This document shows positions 17,001 to 24,792 of a DNA stretch of 64,000 bases, in pieces. Under the pieces are notes generated by a model that was not told where the DNA came from, searched no databases, and was given only the letters and a program-made list of their open reading frames with translations. The stretch is from Candidatus Saccharimonadota bacterium (GTDB lineage Bacteria; Patescibacteriota; Saccharimonadia; Saccharimonadales; Saccharimonadaceae), in NCBI GenBank assembly GCA_017510445.1, contig JAFWNF010000005.1:124001-188000 (forward strand), given 5' to 3'. The position numbers and the translations under genes are program-made. Position 1 is the first letter of the stretch. Every line of letters starts with the position of its first letter.

Positions 17001-18174
17001 CTTCTTTACACCATCTTTCATTGTCCTCATTACATTCTGCACTTATGAGATTTAGTCTCAATCTGGTATATTCCATTAATTTCGGTTTATATTCATCGGA
17101 GAAGGGGTTGGCATACTCCCATATTTCTATGTTAGTTGTAGTGTTGGTATTCGGGGTGTATGTAGTGCCTTCGGGAAGGTTAGTGTCAGCGCTAGTAAGA
17201 GTTGTCCCTGTAGAGAGGTCGAGATCAAGGGTGCTAACCATCCAACAGTTGCCGTCTTCATAGCGGGCGACACCATAAACCTTGCCATCACGAGAGTCGT
17301 ACATCTCGTATAAATCGTAGATGCCTTGTTCAAAAGAAGCACATAGCTCAGGGGTCATCTCTTGAAGAGCATAACGCCCAACATTCAAAGCTTCGACGGT
17401 TAGATTTGTCTCATAAGTTGCTGCTTTGTTCGATTTTGAACGAACGCCATACCAAATATCGACAGTTGTCTCTTTGGTGGTATCAGCTTGAAAGATAGAA
17501 TAAATGCCTTTGTCATCAGAATAAACAGGATAAAATTCTGAGTTCGCGGATGGCTTATCTTTACCAACATAGATACCATATGTGTTGTCTTGAAGTGTGC
17601 CCTTTTCAGTAATTGAAGGAATCTTGTGGGCTGGATTATGAATATCGACAAGATCTGAAGACGTGGAAGTAATATAAAGCTTTGTGTTATCTCCTGAACC
17701 AGCAGGAATTTTCACGGTAGAATGGACGACGGCGATATCGTTAGTATCGAGAATCGGGGCGTCAATTGTTACTTTTTTCGCAGCGTCTATAGGAAGGTTG
17801 TCGACCTTCTGAGGGACATAGCCCATCGCAGTGGAGACAAGTCCAATTAGCAGGGAGAAAGATGCTAAAATCGTTGAGAGAAAACGAAAGTTTCTGAATC
17901 CTTTAGAATTCAGGTCGTAGCGCTCTGAGTCTTTTCTATGAATCTTCTTTATTAGCTTTGGAAGAACAAAAGCAACTACAATTAAAAGCACAAATGCCGT
18001 GAAAGCGATTGGTGCAATATCAATATTAGTTCCGTCTTGACCGTTTGTTACGTCTAAAACGGTAAAGAGACCGGTATCTGGATCGCCAGTATCTGGAATA
18101 TCTGGGTTAACAGGGTTAATAGGCTCTTCTTGGGTGGAGTATAGATTCACCCGAAGATTTGTTATTTTTGACAT
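14026..18174 (-). CDS. Giant surface protein: FISUMP, InlB-type and BspA/DUF285 repeats
   Basis: 1382 aa, probably an adhesin. Two N-terminal hydrophobic segments (about 46-70 and 97-118); a FISUMP-like region (about 275-715) marked by DGKVYGVARYEDGNCWM, CPANWHLAT and LSVRCVAD; an InlB/Listeria-Bacteroides-type repeat (about 720-800, ending TLYAVW); then BspA-like DUF285 repeats (about 950-1240) with recurring W-[DN]-T-S-[KN]-V-x-N-M-x-x-[MT]-F; a Thr/Glu/Pro-rich stalk; a C-terminal membrane helix (about 1350-1372) and acidic tail. No LPxTG. A strong Shine-Dalgarno (GGGAGGAAAA) and a consensus promoter with about 135-nt leader precede it. The ligand is unknown. Confidence 0.85.
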   Translation of the reverse strand: MSKITNLRVNLYSTQEEPINPVNPDIPDTGDPDTGLFTVLDVTNGQDGTNIDIAPIAFTAFVLLIVVAFVLPKLIKKIHRKDSERYDLNSKGFRNFRFLSTILASFSLLIGLVSTAMGYVPQKVDNLPIDAAKKVTIDAPILDTNDIAVVHSTVKIPAGSGDNTKLYITSTSSDLVDIHNPAHKIPSITEKGTLQDNTYGIYVGKDKPSANSEFYPVYSDDKGIYSIFQADTTKETTVDIWYGVRSKSNKAATYETNLTVEALNVGRYALQEMTPELCASFEQGIYDLYEMYDSRDGKVYGVARYEDGNCWMVSTLDLDLSTGTTLTSADTNLPEGTTYTPNTNTTTNIEIWEYANPFSDEYKPKLMEYTRLRLNLISAECNEDNERWCKEEGEEGYDEWMSTKNYISDLITGNYPYVWDKNYTPDSWFPLTEEDIAFLREKLLNFFGVEELTEKEKQWNNSFNDVINNSAQNVLIHKWDEFWQGDCNAITAGDEFADADNYKSWCREQVDRYTTLLYDGAFKSGEYKDFPHYSLDATNQADGNYYNLLSATAGTFEIHYNTPSAENNYDSSAYYTTSGSICPANWHLATKTDFKHIMSANKVQAIDEGDGMTVYDKKLSASSNFLTNNGFYLAVDDDEFFENLSDILPAPGVHKEISIPDEYVEQIGLSHATIESLSNIGYYIEMDVAGGGSQVQSLSNYGSMFRNGLSVRCVADSEFSLSFDGNSDSDVSNLPEAKKEKKTGENEETGVTFTIPDTVPTRADGVEFMGWATSKANAANFIASYQPGDEITVYGMVTLYAVWNIEAPYKTPKAIYTENRYLTFVYDKKGYTIGSKFRTDAGSSKITEVFHEDAFKYTPIATAFDLNNMGNILEDTSTAEQYFPGWSAIHFGQDSDGDGKIEILGEEVARYDQIDFEASFKDYKPESTQFWFALNWTADYSNTTNINVSEVKNMLGMFMWDMNAEFKVDPETGKKEIDTEGITSSMSLDFTGWDTSKVENMSIMFAGFLATNIYRELKGIEDLDVSNVTNMYGMFEYTRGLKNDQIEQPEPLKIDLSKWNTSKVENMAETFYGTGGLGNEADAISLMISGVSNWNTSSVTNMDSTFRGSYLAYDSLDLSAWDTSKVTNMHGMFANLHAEKPEGKTTTLNLSGWNTSNVTNMSGMFGDGTNPDQLARGSGSHVDELNLTSVIKPINGKFYKTGWDIRKVETMDRMFYEGDYTTIYANRDWSSTSASTTEIFKYSDNLVGSNGTTNKNGSYYRTIASARPDGGPNSATPGLFTDPYATIEEYEPEDTYEYYGTSSGEPDTTTEPGTTEPSTGTTSPNSTEEPTGPLGVINRARVEYTDTALIIVIGTSIALVITGALAIYFIEKRNREDDEDEF

Positions 18175-18317
18175 TTATTTTTTCCTCCCAGAGTTATCTC
18201 ATTTTTCTTGGTACCTGCGAAATATCAAAAGAAGAGAAAAACTCTATTTTTATTTGCTTTTTCTGCGATTATTTTTATTGACCTATAAAACTCCCAATAA
18301 AGAGTTATACAGGTTAA

Positions 18318-18346
18318 TCATAAATGGTTTGGAAAATATTGTCAAC
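18318..18346 (-). promoter_or_regulatory. Promoter of the giant BspA-like gene
   Basis: Minus-strand TTGACA (18341-18346), 17-bp spacer, TATGAT (18318-18323). It leaves a leader of about 135 nt before the ATG at 18174, in contrast with the leaderless housekeeping genes. Confidence 0.75.
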
Positions 18347-18403
18347 AAAATTGTGAATGTTTTTTCTAAAAAAGCAACTTTTCCACAGGATTTACAGAGA
18401 AGA

Positions 18404-18430
18404 AAAAATGTTGTAATTTTTACAACATTT
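18404..18430. repeat. Palindrome copy 1 (AAAATGTTGTAA arms)
   Basis: Perfect 12-bp arms AAAATGTTGTAA and TTACAACATTTT around a 3-nt centre. The grpE stop codon touches its edge and a T-run follows on the minus strand, so here it can act as the grpE terminator. Same sequence as 31204-31230 and nearly that at 44277-44303. Confidence 0.85.
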
Positions 18431-18933
18431 TAGACTCTTTTTACTTTCACCATCGCTGGGCGGACAACTTGACCGTCATAAAGATAACCTGGGCGGAGTG
18501 TTTCGGCGATAATCTCTTTTTCTCCATCGCCTTCCTCGACCATCACGGCTTCGTGTAAATCTGGATTAAAGTCGGTTCCTTCATGTGAATCGATTTTCTC
18601 GAGAAGAAGCTCGGATTTCAGTTTATCAATCGACTTCTGAAGAGGAGAAAGTTGTTCTGGATATGTTTGAACTGCACGATCAATGTCATCAAGAAGCGGC
18701 AAAAACCTTAAAATAGTCGCGAGTTTTTCGATTTGTTTAGCTTGGTTTTTTTGAGCTTCCGTTTGTTTACGAAAATTTTCAAAATCTGCTCTGGTTCTTT
18801 GTAGGTCGTTCGTGAGTTCTTCGACTTGGTTTTTTAGAATATCGATTTCGGAGTTTTCCACAGAGTTTTCCACAGGCTCTACATGGGTGTTTTCCTTTTT
18901 TTCTTCGTCTTCTATAACTTTTTTATTTTTCAT
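18430..18933 (-). CDS. grpE: Nucleotide exchange factor GrpE
   Basis: Releases ADP from DnaK. 167 aa: an acidic disordered N-terminus, a long helix with RTRADFENFRKQTE (about 46-60), then the beta-domain with HEAVMVEEGDGEKEIIAETLRPGYLYDGQVVRPAMVKV, the family C-terminal signature. It follows hrcA by 9 nt with a good Shine-Dalgarno (AAGGAGG), so hrcA-grpE is an operon under the CIRCE at 19689-19715. Confidence 0.95.
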   Translation of the reverse strand: MKNKKVIEDEEKKENTHVEPVENSVENSEIDILKNQVEELTNDLQRTRADFENFRKQTEAQKNQAKQIEKLATILRFLPLLDDIDRAVQTYPEQLSPLQKSIDKLKSELLLEKIDSHEGTDFNPDLHEAVMVEEGDGEKEIIAETLRPGYLYDGQVVRPAMVKVKRV

Positions 18934-18942
18934 CTTTCCTCC

Positions 18943-19671
18943 TTAAATTGTTTTTTCTAGCATAATCCCAGCTCGGCGAACGAGCGACATAACTTTCGAA
19001 TAATTCTGGCGGGTTGGACCAAGAACCCCAATATAGCTGTTATCAGAAAATGGCGAACGAAATTTTGAAATAATTAGAGAGACGCCGCTGGATTTGCCGA
19101 TTGGGTTTTCCTGGCCAATGAAAATGTTCAAGGGTTCTCCTGGGGAGGCTTCCCTGAGCCAAGGCTCAAGATTGTCGAGCAGTTTCGCGACTGCACGAAC
19201 ACGGTTATTATCAGAGAATTCAGGTTGAGTAAAAAGCTTCGAAATGCCAGCAAGATAAAGTTGATCACCGATGGTCGCAAGGCCTAGGTTCCCTGTTAAT
19301 TCGACTAAAGAATCAACGGCGGCACGAATTGTCGCGTCGGCTCGAGACTGGGAAGAAACGCGAACTTCTAAAGCATGAAAACCGCGCTCTGGTAAAGCAG
19401 TGAAATTTTGAGAGTCAATTTCTTTATCAGTTTCTTCAGTAAGACAGTTTACATAATAACGATAGCCTGCATCGGTCGGGATGCGACCGGCAGAAGTATG
19501 AGGCTGAGCAATAAGACCTAACTCCTCAAGTCTCGACATTTCGGCACGAATTGTTGCAGAGGAGACATCAAAAACTTTCGCAAGAGTAACGCTTCCAACT
19601 GGCGAAGCCATTTCGGCGTATTCTTCAATGATTGCGAAAAGAATTTCCTTTTGTCTCTCGGTTAAAACCAT
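18943..19671 (-). CDS. hrcA: Heat-inducible transcription repressor HrcA, short form
   Basis: Represses chaperone genes at CIRCE. The N-terminal winged helix has LTERQKEILFAIIEEY, SPVGSVTLAK, SSATIRAEMSRLEELGLI and HTSAGRIPTDAGYRYYV. The C-terminal GAF-like part ends with SLIISKF...YIGVLGPTRQNYSKVMSLVRR. At 243 aa it is about 100 aa shorter than typical HrcA, the loss being in the middle. TATAAT (19678-19683) ends 6 nt before the ATG at 19671; upstream in-frame ATGs lie in the promoter and are rejected. Confidence 0.93.
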   Translation of the reverse strand: MVLTERQKEILFAIIEEYAEMASPVGSVTLAKVFDVSSATIRAEMSRLEELGLIAQPHTSAGRIPTDAGYRYYVNCLTEETDKEIDSQNFTALPERGFHALEVRVSSQSRADATIRAAVDSLVELTGNLGLATIGDQLYLAGISKLFTQPEFSDNNRVRAVAKLLDNLEPWLREASPGEPLNIFIGQENPIGKSSGVSLIISKFRSPFSDNSYIGVLGPTRQNYSKVMSLVRRAGIMLEKTI

Positions 19672-19677
19672 ACTTAT

Positions 19678-19715
19678 ATTATACAAAATTAGCACTTAAA
19701 AGGCAAGACTGCTAA
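19678..19715 (-). promoter_or_regulatory. hrcA promoter with CIRCE operator
   Basis: TTAGCACTT (19689-19697), 9-nt gap, GACTGCTAA (19707-19715): CIRCE with a mismatch in each arm. On the minus strand TTGCCT inside the operator, 17 nt and TATAAT (19678-19683) form the promoter, so HrcA would shut off its own gene. Confidence 0.85.
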
Positions 19716-19717
19716 TT

Positions 19718-21499
19718 TTAGTCGTGTTTGAGCATCACGGTGAAAGCATCGGACGGAATGTCGATCTTGCCGAAGCGTTTCATGCGGGCTTTACCGCGTT
19801 TTTGTTTGTCTAGTAGTTTAGCTTTGCGGTCGCGATCACCAGTATGAATTTTAACGGTGACGTCTTTTCTGTAAGCGCCAATGGTTTCGCGGGCGATAAT
19901 GCGGGCGCCGATGGCAGCCTGGAGAGCCACTTCGAAGTTTTGACGTGGGATGATGGATTTTAATTTTTTGGTTATTTCTCTACCGATTTTATCAGCCTCA
20001 GAACGATGGCACATAATAGATAGGGCGTCGTTTTTGTTACCAGCGATAAGAAAATCGACACGTACGAGATCCTCAGCACGATAATCGGCAAGCTCGTAGT
20101 TGAATGAGGCATAGCCTGAGGTTAATGACTTTAGCTGATCATAAAAATCAGTAAGAAGATTGGCCATTGGAGCTTCAAAATCGATAATGGCGCGGTCTTC
20201 TAGGTAGCTTAGGTTTTTTTGGATGCCACGTTTTTCAACAATAAGATTTAAGACGTTGCCAATCATGGATTTTGGCAAAATAATTTCGCCTTTTACCCAT
20301 GGCTCACGGATTTCTTTAACTTCGGAAATGTCGGGAAGATCGGAGGCGGATTTAATTTCGATTTCTCCACCAGAATTTAAGACGACTTCGTAGTTGGTGG
20401 AAGGGTTGGTAACGACGAGGTCGAGACCAAATTCGCGCTCTAATCTTTCGCGGATAATGTCCATGTGGAGAAGGCCAAGAAAACCGATGCGAAGACCAAA
20501 GCCGAGAATCGGCGAGTTTTCTGGCTCGAATTTTAAGGCAGAATCAGAGAGCGAAAGCTTTTCGACGGCTTCTTTTAGGGTTTTATAATCTTCATTTGAG
20601 ACTGGGAAAAAGCCAGCGTAAACGAACGGGAGAACATTTTTATAGCCTGGAAGTGGAGCAGTTGCCGGAGTTTTTGCGAGCGTAACCGTATCACCAACTT
20701 TAGCGTCGCTGGTGGTTTTCAAGTTTGTAACGATGTAACCAATTTCACCTTCTTTTAGTTCTGATTTCGGCGACATACCTGGATTCAAAATGCCAACTTC
20801 AAGAGCGATGCCAGTTTTTTCGGCGGCCATCATTTTTATTTCGGAGTTTTTCGGAAGTGAACCCTCAAAAACGCGGACGTAGAGGATTACTCCACGATAG
20901 TCGTCAAAATAAGAATCAAAGATGAGAGACTTAGTTTGTTTTTCTTCGCTGAGTTTTTTTGGTCTAGGCGCTCTTTCGACAATGGCGTCAAGAACTTGTT
21001 CAACATTTAAACCAGTTTTGGCGGAGACACCGATAATTTCGTCTTCTTTACAGCCTAAGAGATTGACGATTTCTTTTTTCACTTTTTCGACATCAGCGGC
21101 GGGAAGGTCGATTTTGTTAATTACGGGGATAATATAAAGACCCTGTTCGAGGGCAAGGTAGACGTTGGCCAGAGTTTGAGCCTGAATGCCCTGAGTAGCA
21201 TCAACGACGAGCACAGCAGTTTCGACAGCTTGGAGTGAACGGCTTACTTCATAGGAAAAGTCAACGTGGCCTGGGGTGTCGATTAAATTTAGCTCAAAAC
21301 CCTTGTAGTGCATTTGAACTGGAGTGAGTTTTATTGTAATGCCCTTTTCGCGTTCAAGTTCCATGGAATCAAGAAGCTGGGCCTTCATCTCGCGTTTTTC
21401 AACGGTGCCAGTGATTTCCATCATGCGATCGGCAAGAGTAGATTTGCCATGGTCGATGTGGGCGATAATGCAGAAATTACGGATTTTGTCGGTGTTCAT
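19718..21499 (-). CDS. lepA: Elongation factor 4 (LepA)
   Basis: Ribosome-associated GTPase of the EF-G group. G1 AHIDHGKSTLADRMM, G2 region REKGITIK, G3 DTPGHVDF, G4 NKIDLP, then the EF4 C-terminal domain with IPRQNFEVALQAAIG, IARETIGAYRKDVTVK and KLLDKQKRGKARMK. 593 aa from the ATG at 21499, which matches the family start MNTDKIRNF; the 7 extra upstream codons lie in the promoter. It diverges from tilS across about 20 bp; the two -10 boxes overlap on opposite strands. The stop is 2 nt from the CIRCE of hrcA. Confidence 0.97.
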   Translation of the reverse strand: MNTDKIRNFCIIAHIDHGKSTLADRMMEITGTVEKREMKAQLLDSMELEREKGITIKLTPVQMHYKGFELNLIDTPGHVDFSYEVSRSLQAVETAVLVVDATQGIQAQTLANVYLALEQGLYIIPVINKIDLPAADVEKVKKEIVNLLGCKEDEIIGVSAKTGLNVEQVLDAIVERAPRPKKLSEEKQTKSLIFDSYFDDYRGVILYVRVFEGSLPKNSEIKMMAAEKTGIALEVGILNPGMSPKSELKEGEIGYIVTNLKTTSDAKVGDTVTLAKTPATAPLPGYKNVLPFVYAGFFPVSNEDYKTLKEAVEKLSLSDSALKFEPENSPILGFGLRIGFLGLLHMDIIRERLEREFGLDLVVTNPSTNYEVVLNSGGEIEIKSASDLPDISEVKEIREPWVKGEIILPKSMIGNVLNLIVEKRGIQKNLSYLEDRAIIDFEAPMANLLTDFYDQLKSLTSGYASFNYELADYRAEDLVRVDFLIAGNKNDALSIMCHRSEADKIGREITKKLKSIIPRQNFEVALQAAIGARIIARETIGAYRKDVTVKIHTGDRDRKAKLLDKQKRGKARMKRFGKIDIPSDAFTVMLKHD

Positions 21500-21518
21500 T
21501 GTGGTATAATTATAAAAC

Positions 21519-22373
21519 ATGAAGCGTGTTTTGGCAATTTCTGGCGGGGTGGACTCGATGGCTCTGCTTGATTTTTGTGTGAAAAAATATCCGCTTAAAG
21601 ACCTCGCTGTGGCGCATTTCGACCACGGAACCAGGCCGTCTGCAAAAGAAGATTATTTATTTGTTGAAAAAAAATGCAAAGAACTTGGCATACAGTTTTT
21701 TGGTAAACATGCCGAGCTCGGTGAAGGCGTTTCGGAAGAAAAAGCACGCAACGCAAGATATGAGTTTTTTTATAGTTTGCTTGAACCAGAAGATAAACTT
21801 ATCGTCGCGCATCATTTAGATGATTTAGTAGAGTCGGTCGTAATTAATCTTTTGCGCGGAACGGGATGGCGCGGGCTGGCAGTAATGAATTCGGAGAAAA
21901 TCGAACGACCGTTTCTTAGCTGGACAAAAAGAGATATTTTAAAATATGCCTTTGAAAATAATATCGTTTTTCGAGAAGACCCAACAAATTCCTCGGACGA
22001 ATATTTAAGAAATCGCGTGAGATTATCGGTAAGAAACTTGGACCGAAAAACAAAAGAGAAAATACTCAACTTAAGGAACAACCAGGTAGAAATTAGTAAA
22101 AGAATTGAAGAGATTGTAAACGAGATTATTGCAAAAAATAAAACTGAAATTCAGAATGAAAAAAAACTGATTCCAAGAAAGCTTTTCAAAGAAATGGATG
22201 AAAAAACCGCCGTTGAAATTTTAAAAGAATTACTTGATGAAAAAAATATATTTTGCACGCGTCCTCAACTTATGAACTTTTACCGCGCGATCTTAGAATA
22301 CAAGGCTGGAAAGTTTTTTAATCTTCCAAATGACAAACTGGTGCGGATTGATAAAAACACTTTTGTGATATAA
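21519..22373 (+). CDS. tilS: tRNA(Ile)-lysidine synthase TilS
   Basis: Adds lysine to C34 of the CAU-anticodon tRNA-Ile so that it reads AUA. PP-loop SGGVDSMALLDF is at residues 8-19, with HFDHGTRPSAKEDYLFVE, HHLDDLVES and the DPTNSSDEYLRNRVR block. 284 aa, shorter than E. coli TilS (432 aa), as in compact bacterial forms. TGG-TATAAT ends 8 nt upstream of the ATG. A candidate substrate tRNA lies at 58384-58459. Confidence 0.94.
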   Translation: MKRVLAISGGVDSMALLDFCVKKYPLKDLAVAHFDHGTRPSAKEDYLFVEKKCKELGIQFFGKHAELGEGVSEEKARNARYEFFYSLLEPEDKLIVAHHLDDLVESVVINLLRGTGWRGLAVMNSEKIERPFLSWTKRDILKYAFENNIVFREDPTNSSDEYLRNRVRLSVRNLDRKTKEKILNLRNNQVEISKRIEEIVNEIIAKNKTEIQNEKKLIPRKLFKEMDEKTAVEILKELLDEKNIFCTRPQLMNFYRAILEYKAGKFFNLPNDKLVRIDKNTFVI

Positions 22374-22380
22374 TTAGTTT

Positions 22381-22986
22381 ATGTTAATTAATGGGTCAAG
22401 GCTAAAAAACTATCCTGTGCTTTCGCTCCATATTGGCGGAAAGACGGCACATACAACAGAACCAATTATTGACCCACGAAAATTCCAGATTGTCGGGTTT
22501 TATGTTGATGGACCGCTCGTTAATTATGAAGAAAACGGAAATATTCTAGAAACAAAAATGATTCGCGAGTTTTCAAATCTCGGCATGGTGATTGACTCGG
22601 TAGATGATTTTACGGAAGAAGGAGAAGTCGTAAAGCTCGACGAAGTAATAAACCTGCACTTCAAACTCGAAGGAATGAAAGTCGTAACGAAGAAGAAAAC
22701 AAAACTCGGAAAAGTTATCGACTATACGGTCGATCCGAAAGATTATATGATTTTGCAGTTGATCGTTCAGCGCCCGCCAGTAAAGGCCTTTTTAGATCCT
22801 GAACTTGTGATTTCAAGGAAAGAGATTGTCGAAGTAACGGACGAGAAAATTATTGTAAAAGACGAAGAAGAAAAGATAAAAAAGAAGGCAGTAAAAGAAG
22901 ATTTTGTGCCGAATTTTGTTAATCCGTTTCGCGAACCAAACTTTGCGAAAGCTGATAGTCGAACCCCTGACGAACGAGATAACTAA
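22381..22986 (+). CDS. PRC-barrel domain protein
   Basis: 201 aa with two PRC-barrel-like halves: about 1-80 (LSLHIGGKTAHTTEPIIDPRKFQIVGFYV) and 85-150 (KTKLGKVIDYTVDPKDYMILQLIVQ), then a charged tail. PRC barrels are small beta-barrels that bind RNA or proteins (for example in RimM) or regulate photosynthesis; the role here is unknown. TGA-TATAAT (22369-22374) ends 6 nt before the ATG, so the gene is leaderless; it begins 7 nt after tilS. The 3' end overlaps recX on the opposite strand by 68 nt. Confidence 0.78.
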   Translation: MLINGSRLKNYPVLSLHIGGKTAHTTEPIIDPRKFQIVGFYVDGPLVNYEENGNILETKMIREFSNLGMVIDSVDDFTEEGEVVKLDEVINLHFKLEGMKVVTKKKTKLGKVIDYTVDPKDYMILQLIVQRPPVKAFLDPELVISRKEIVEVTDEKIIVKDEEEKIKKKAVKEDFVPNFVNPFREPNFAKADSRTPDERDN

Positions 22987-23623
22987 CTAGTTTTTCATCT
23001 GTGTATTTTTTTCTTTTTTTAGTAATTATCTTTTTGATTTCTTCTGCTTCGTCACGTGGATTTTCGGAAAAAACTTTTTCGATTATTTCGGCACTAATTC
23101 CCTTGTTTTTTAATTCAAGCTCTAGCCGACGACGGCTAATTCCCTTTTTCTGGTTTTTGTTTTCAACGAAAAACTTTGCAAATTTTTCATCATCAACATA
23201 GCCTCTTTCTTTGAGCCGTGCAATAACTTTTTTGATGTTTTCACCGGTGATTTCAGGAAGGGCTTTAGTTCTAATTTTTAATTCTTTCTGGCGTTTTTTT
23301 AGCTCTGGGTCTTTTTTGAGTTTTTCTTTGTTTAATTCCCGTTTTCGATTCTCTAAAGTACGTTTAAATTGTTTTTCTTTTAAGTGGTCACGTAACTCTT
23401 TTTCGGAATGTGGACGCAAAAGAAACCACTCTAATGTTGATTGATAGAGTTTGCCGAATTCAGAAGCATTTTTCATTTCGGCAATTTCTTTAGCAGTGAA
23501 AACTTTACCGATTTTTACACCAAAATCGACAACTTGGGAAATATCAAGCGAAAACTCAAATTCGCCTTCGATATAGATGTTAACGCGATTTTCGTTTTTG
23601 AGAGCTTGCCTGATGTCGGTCAC
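22919..23623 (-). CDS. recX: Regulatory protein RecX
   Basis: Modulator of RecA filaments. VTDIRQ...RVNIYIEGEFEFSLD at the N-terminus is the usual RecX opening; three-helix repeats follow (SALEW-like STLEWFLLRPHSEKELRDHL; IARLKERGYVDDEKFAKFFVENK; KGISRRRLELELKNKGI). A charged Lys/Glu insert lies at about 80-115. A consensus promoter lies inside the first codons of the longest frame, so I choose the GTG at 23623 (234 aa); no Shine-Dalgarno is visible there. It follows the recA-Nudix-Nudix genes. Confidence 0.85.
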   Translation of the reverse strand: MTDIRQALKNENRVNIYIEGEFEFSLDISQVVDFGVKIGKVFTAKEIAEMKNASEFGKLYQSTLEWFLLRPHSEKELRDHLKEKQFKRTLENRKRELNKEKLKKDPELKKRQKELKIRTKALPEITGENIKKVIARLKERGYVDDEKFAKFFVENKNQKKGISRRRLELELKNKGISAEIIEKVFSENPRDEAEEIKKIITKKRKKYTDEKLVSYLVRQGFDYQLSQSLVRETD

Positions 23624-23660
23624 TCGAAAAGAATCGGCTACGCCAGTAGCGCTTGTTTTG

Positions 23661-23689
23661 ATTATATCACACTTATGGCTATTTGTCAA
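23661..23689 (-). promoter_or_regulatory. recX promoter, TTGACA-17-TATAAT
   Basis: Minus-strand TTGACA (23684-23689) and TATAAT (23661-23666), 17-bp spacer. The -35 box is within the last codons of the Nudix gene. It gives recX expression independent of recA. Confidence 0.75.
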
Positions 23690-24233
23690 GATTTCCATTT
23701 TGCTCTAGCATGAAGGTAATCAGTTCAAAGAAAAATTTGTTAACGAGAAGTGGTTCTTTTAGACCAATTTCTTCTTTTCTGTATTTGAAGGTTTCAAAAT
23801 CTACCCACTTTGTTGCCTGAGCTTCACCGTCGACAAAATGCATTTCTTGATTTTCGTCCGTGATATCGTAAAGATAATAGCTACAGATTTCATTGATTTG
23901 TTTCAAGCGAAATGCAAATTGAAGCTTCTCTGGATTTAAATCGAGGTCGAGCTCTTCCTTTACTTCACGTAGAACTGTATCGATTGGGGTTTCGCCGAGA
24001 TTTATGTATCCACCATGGATATCCCATTTGCCTGGGTTTGTAAGCATTTTTTCTGAACGTTGTTGAAAGAGGAGCTCAATTTTTCCCTCGTTTCTTCGAT
24101 AAATCACGGTAGATGAACCGCCGAGAATATGGATGCCTTTTCCTTCTTTGTGTAATTCTTCAAACGAGATGCCAGCATTAGGAATTGGCGTGCCGTTTAT
24201 ATTAAATTTTTGCATGATGTCTTGCGGATGCAT
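23679..24233 (-). CDS. Nudix hydrolase (second of tandem pair)
   Basis: Hydrolyses nucleoside diphosphates linked to another moiety. The Nudix box reads GYINLGETPIDTVLREVKEELDL: the catalytic REVKEE core is intact but the usual Gly near the end is Asp. Also KWDIHGG before the box. 184 aa from the ATG at 24233, chosen because GGAGGAG lies 8 nt upstream; a GTG at 24248 is in frame but sits in that Shine-Dalgarno. The start overlaps the preceding Nudix gene, and the two look like an old duplication. Substrate unknown. Confidence 0.88.
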   Translation of the reverse strand: MHPQDIMQKFNINGTPIPNAGISFEELHKEGKGIHILGGSSTVIYRRNEGKIELLFQQRSEKMLTNPGKWDIHGGYINLGETPIDTVLREVKEELDLDLNPEKLQFAFRLKQINEICSYYLYDITDENQEMHFVDGEAQATKWVDFETFKYRKEEIGLKEPLLVNKFFFELITFMLEQNGNLDK

Positions 24234-24792
24234 TTTTTTCTCCTCCACCGATTTTTTCAGTTTTGATTTTGTTTGCCCAAATATTCAAATATGTAGTAAA
24301 AACTTTGTCTTCTTTAAGTTTGGTTTTTAACATATCGCGAAATTTTTCAAACTCTTCGTATTTTACCCATTTGACTTCTTCGACTTCATTATCGTCGAAA
24401 GAAAAGTCGTCTTTGTCGAAAGTAAAATCATAAAAATATAGACACACATAGTTATTCTCACGGACATAGCAAGCGGCGAGTTCTAAGTTTTGTTTCTCTA
24501 AATCAACGCCGATCTCTTCCTTCGCTTCGCGAATTGCTGAGTCGATTTTTGCTTCGTTGTAATTAATATGTCCGCCGGTCGAAACGTCCCATTTGTCGGG
24601 ATTGCCACGAAGGAGTTTGGAGCGATGTTGAAAAAGAAATTCGACATTTCCGTCTTTTACGCGATAGAGCATCACGGCCGTACCGCCATAAAGATTCCCT
24701 TCCTGCACGGGATTTCCTGGCATGAGCCCGCCATTCATGATGCGTTCGCCACGGGCGTCATACTCCTGCCAAATTTCACCTGCGTGTTCCAT
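24202..24792 (-). CDS. Nudix hydrolase (first of tandem pair)
   Basis: 196 aa. A complete Nudix box, GHINYNEAKIDSAIREAKEEIGVD, is preceded by DKWDVSTGG; the N-terminus LFQHRSKLLRGNP and the C-terminal EVKWVKYEEFEKF resemble IPP-isomerase-like Nudix proteins. The ATG overlaps the recA stop (TAATG), so translation is coupled to recA. Coupling to recA might point to nucleotide-pool sanitising during repair, but that is inference. Confidence 0.88.
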   Translation of the reverse strand: MEHAGEIWQEYDARGERIMNGGLMPGNPVQEGNLYGGTAVMLYRVKDGNVEFLFQHRSKLLRGNPDKWDVSTGGHINYNEAKIDSAIREAKEEIGVDLEKQNLELAACYVRENNYVCLYFYDFTFDKDDFSFDDNEVEEVKWVKYEEFEKFRDMLKTKLKEDKVFTTYLNIWANKIKTEKIGGGEKNASARHHAKI

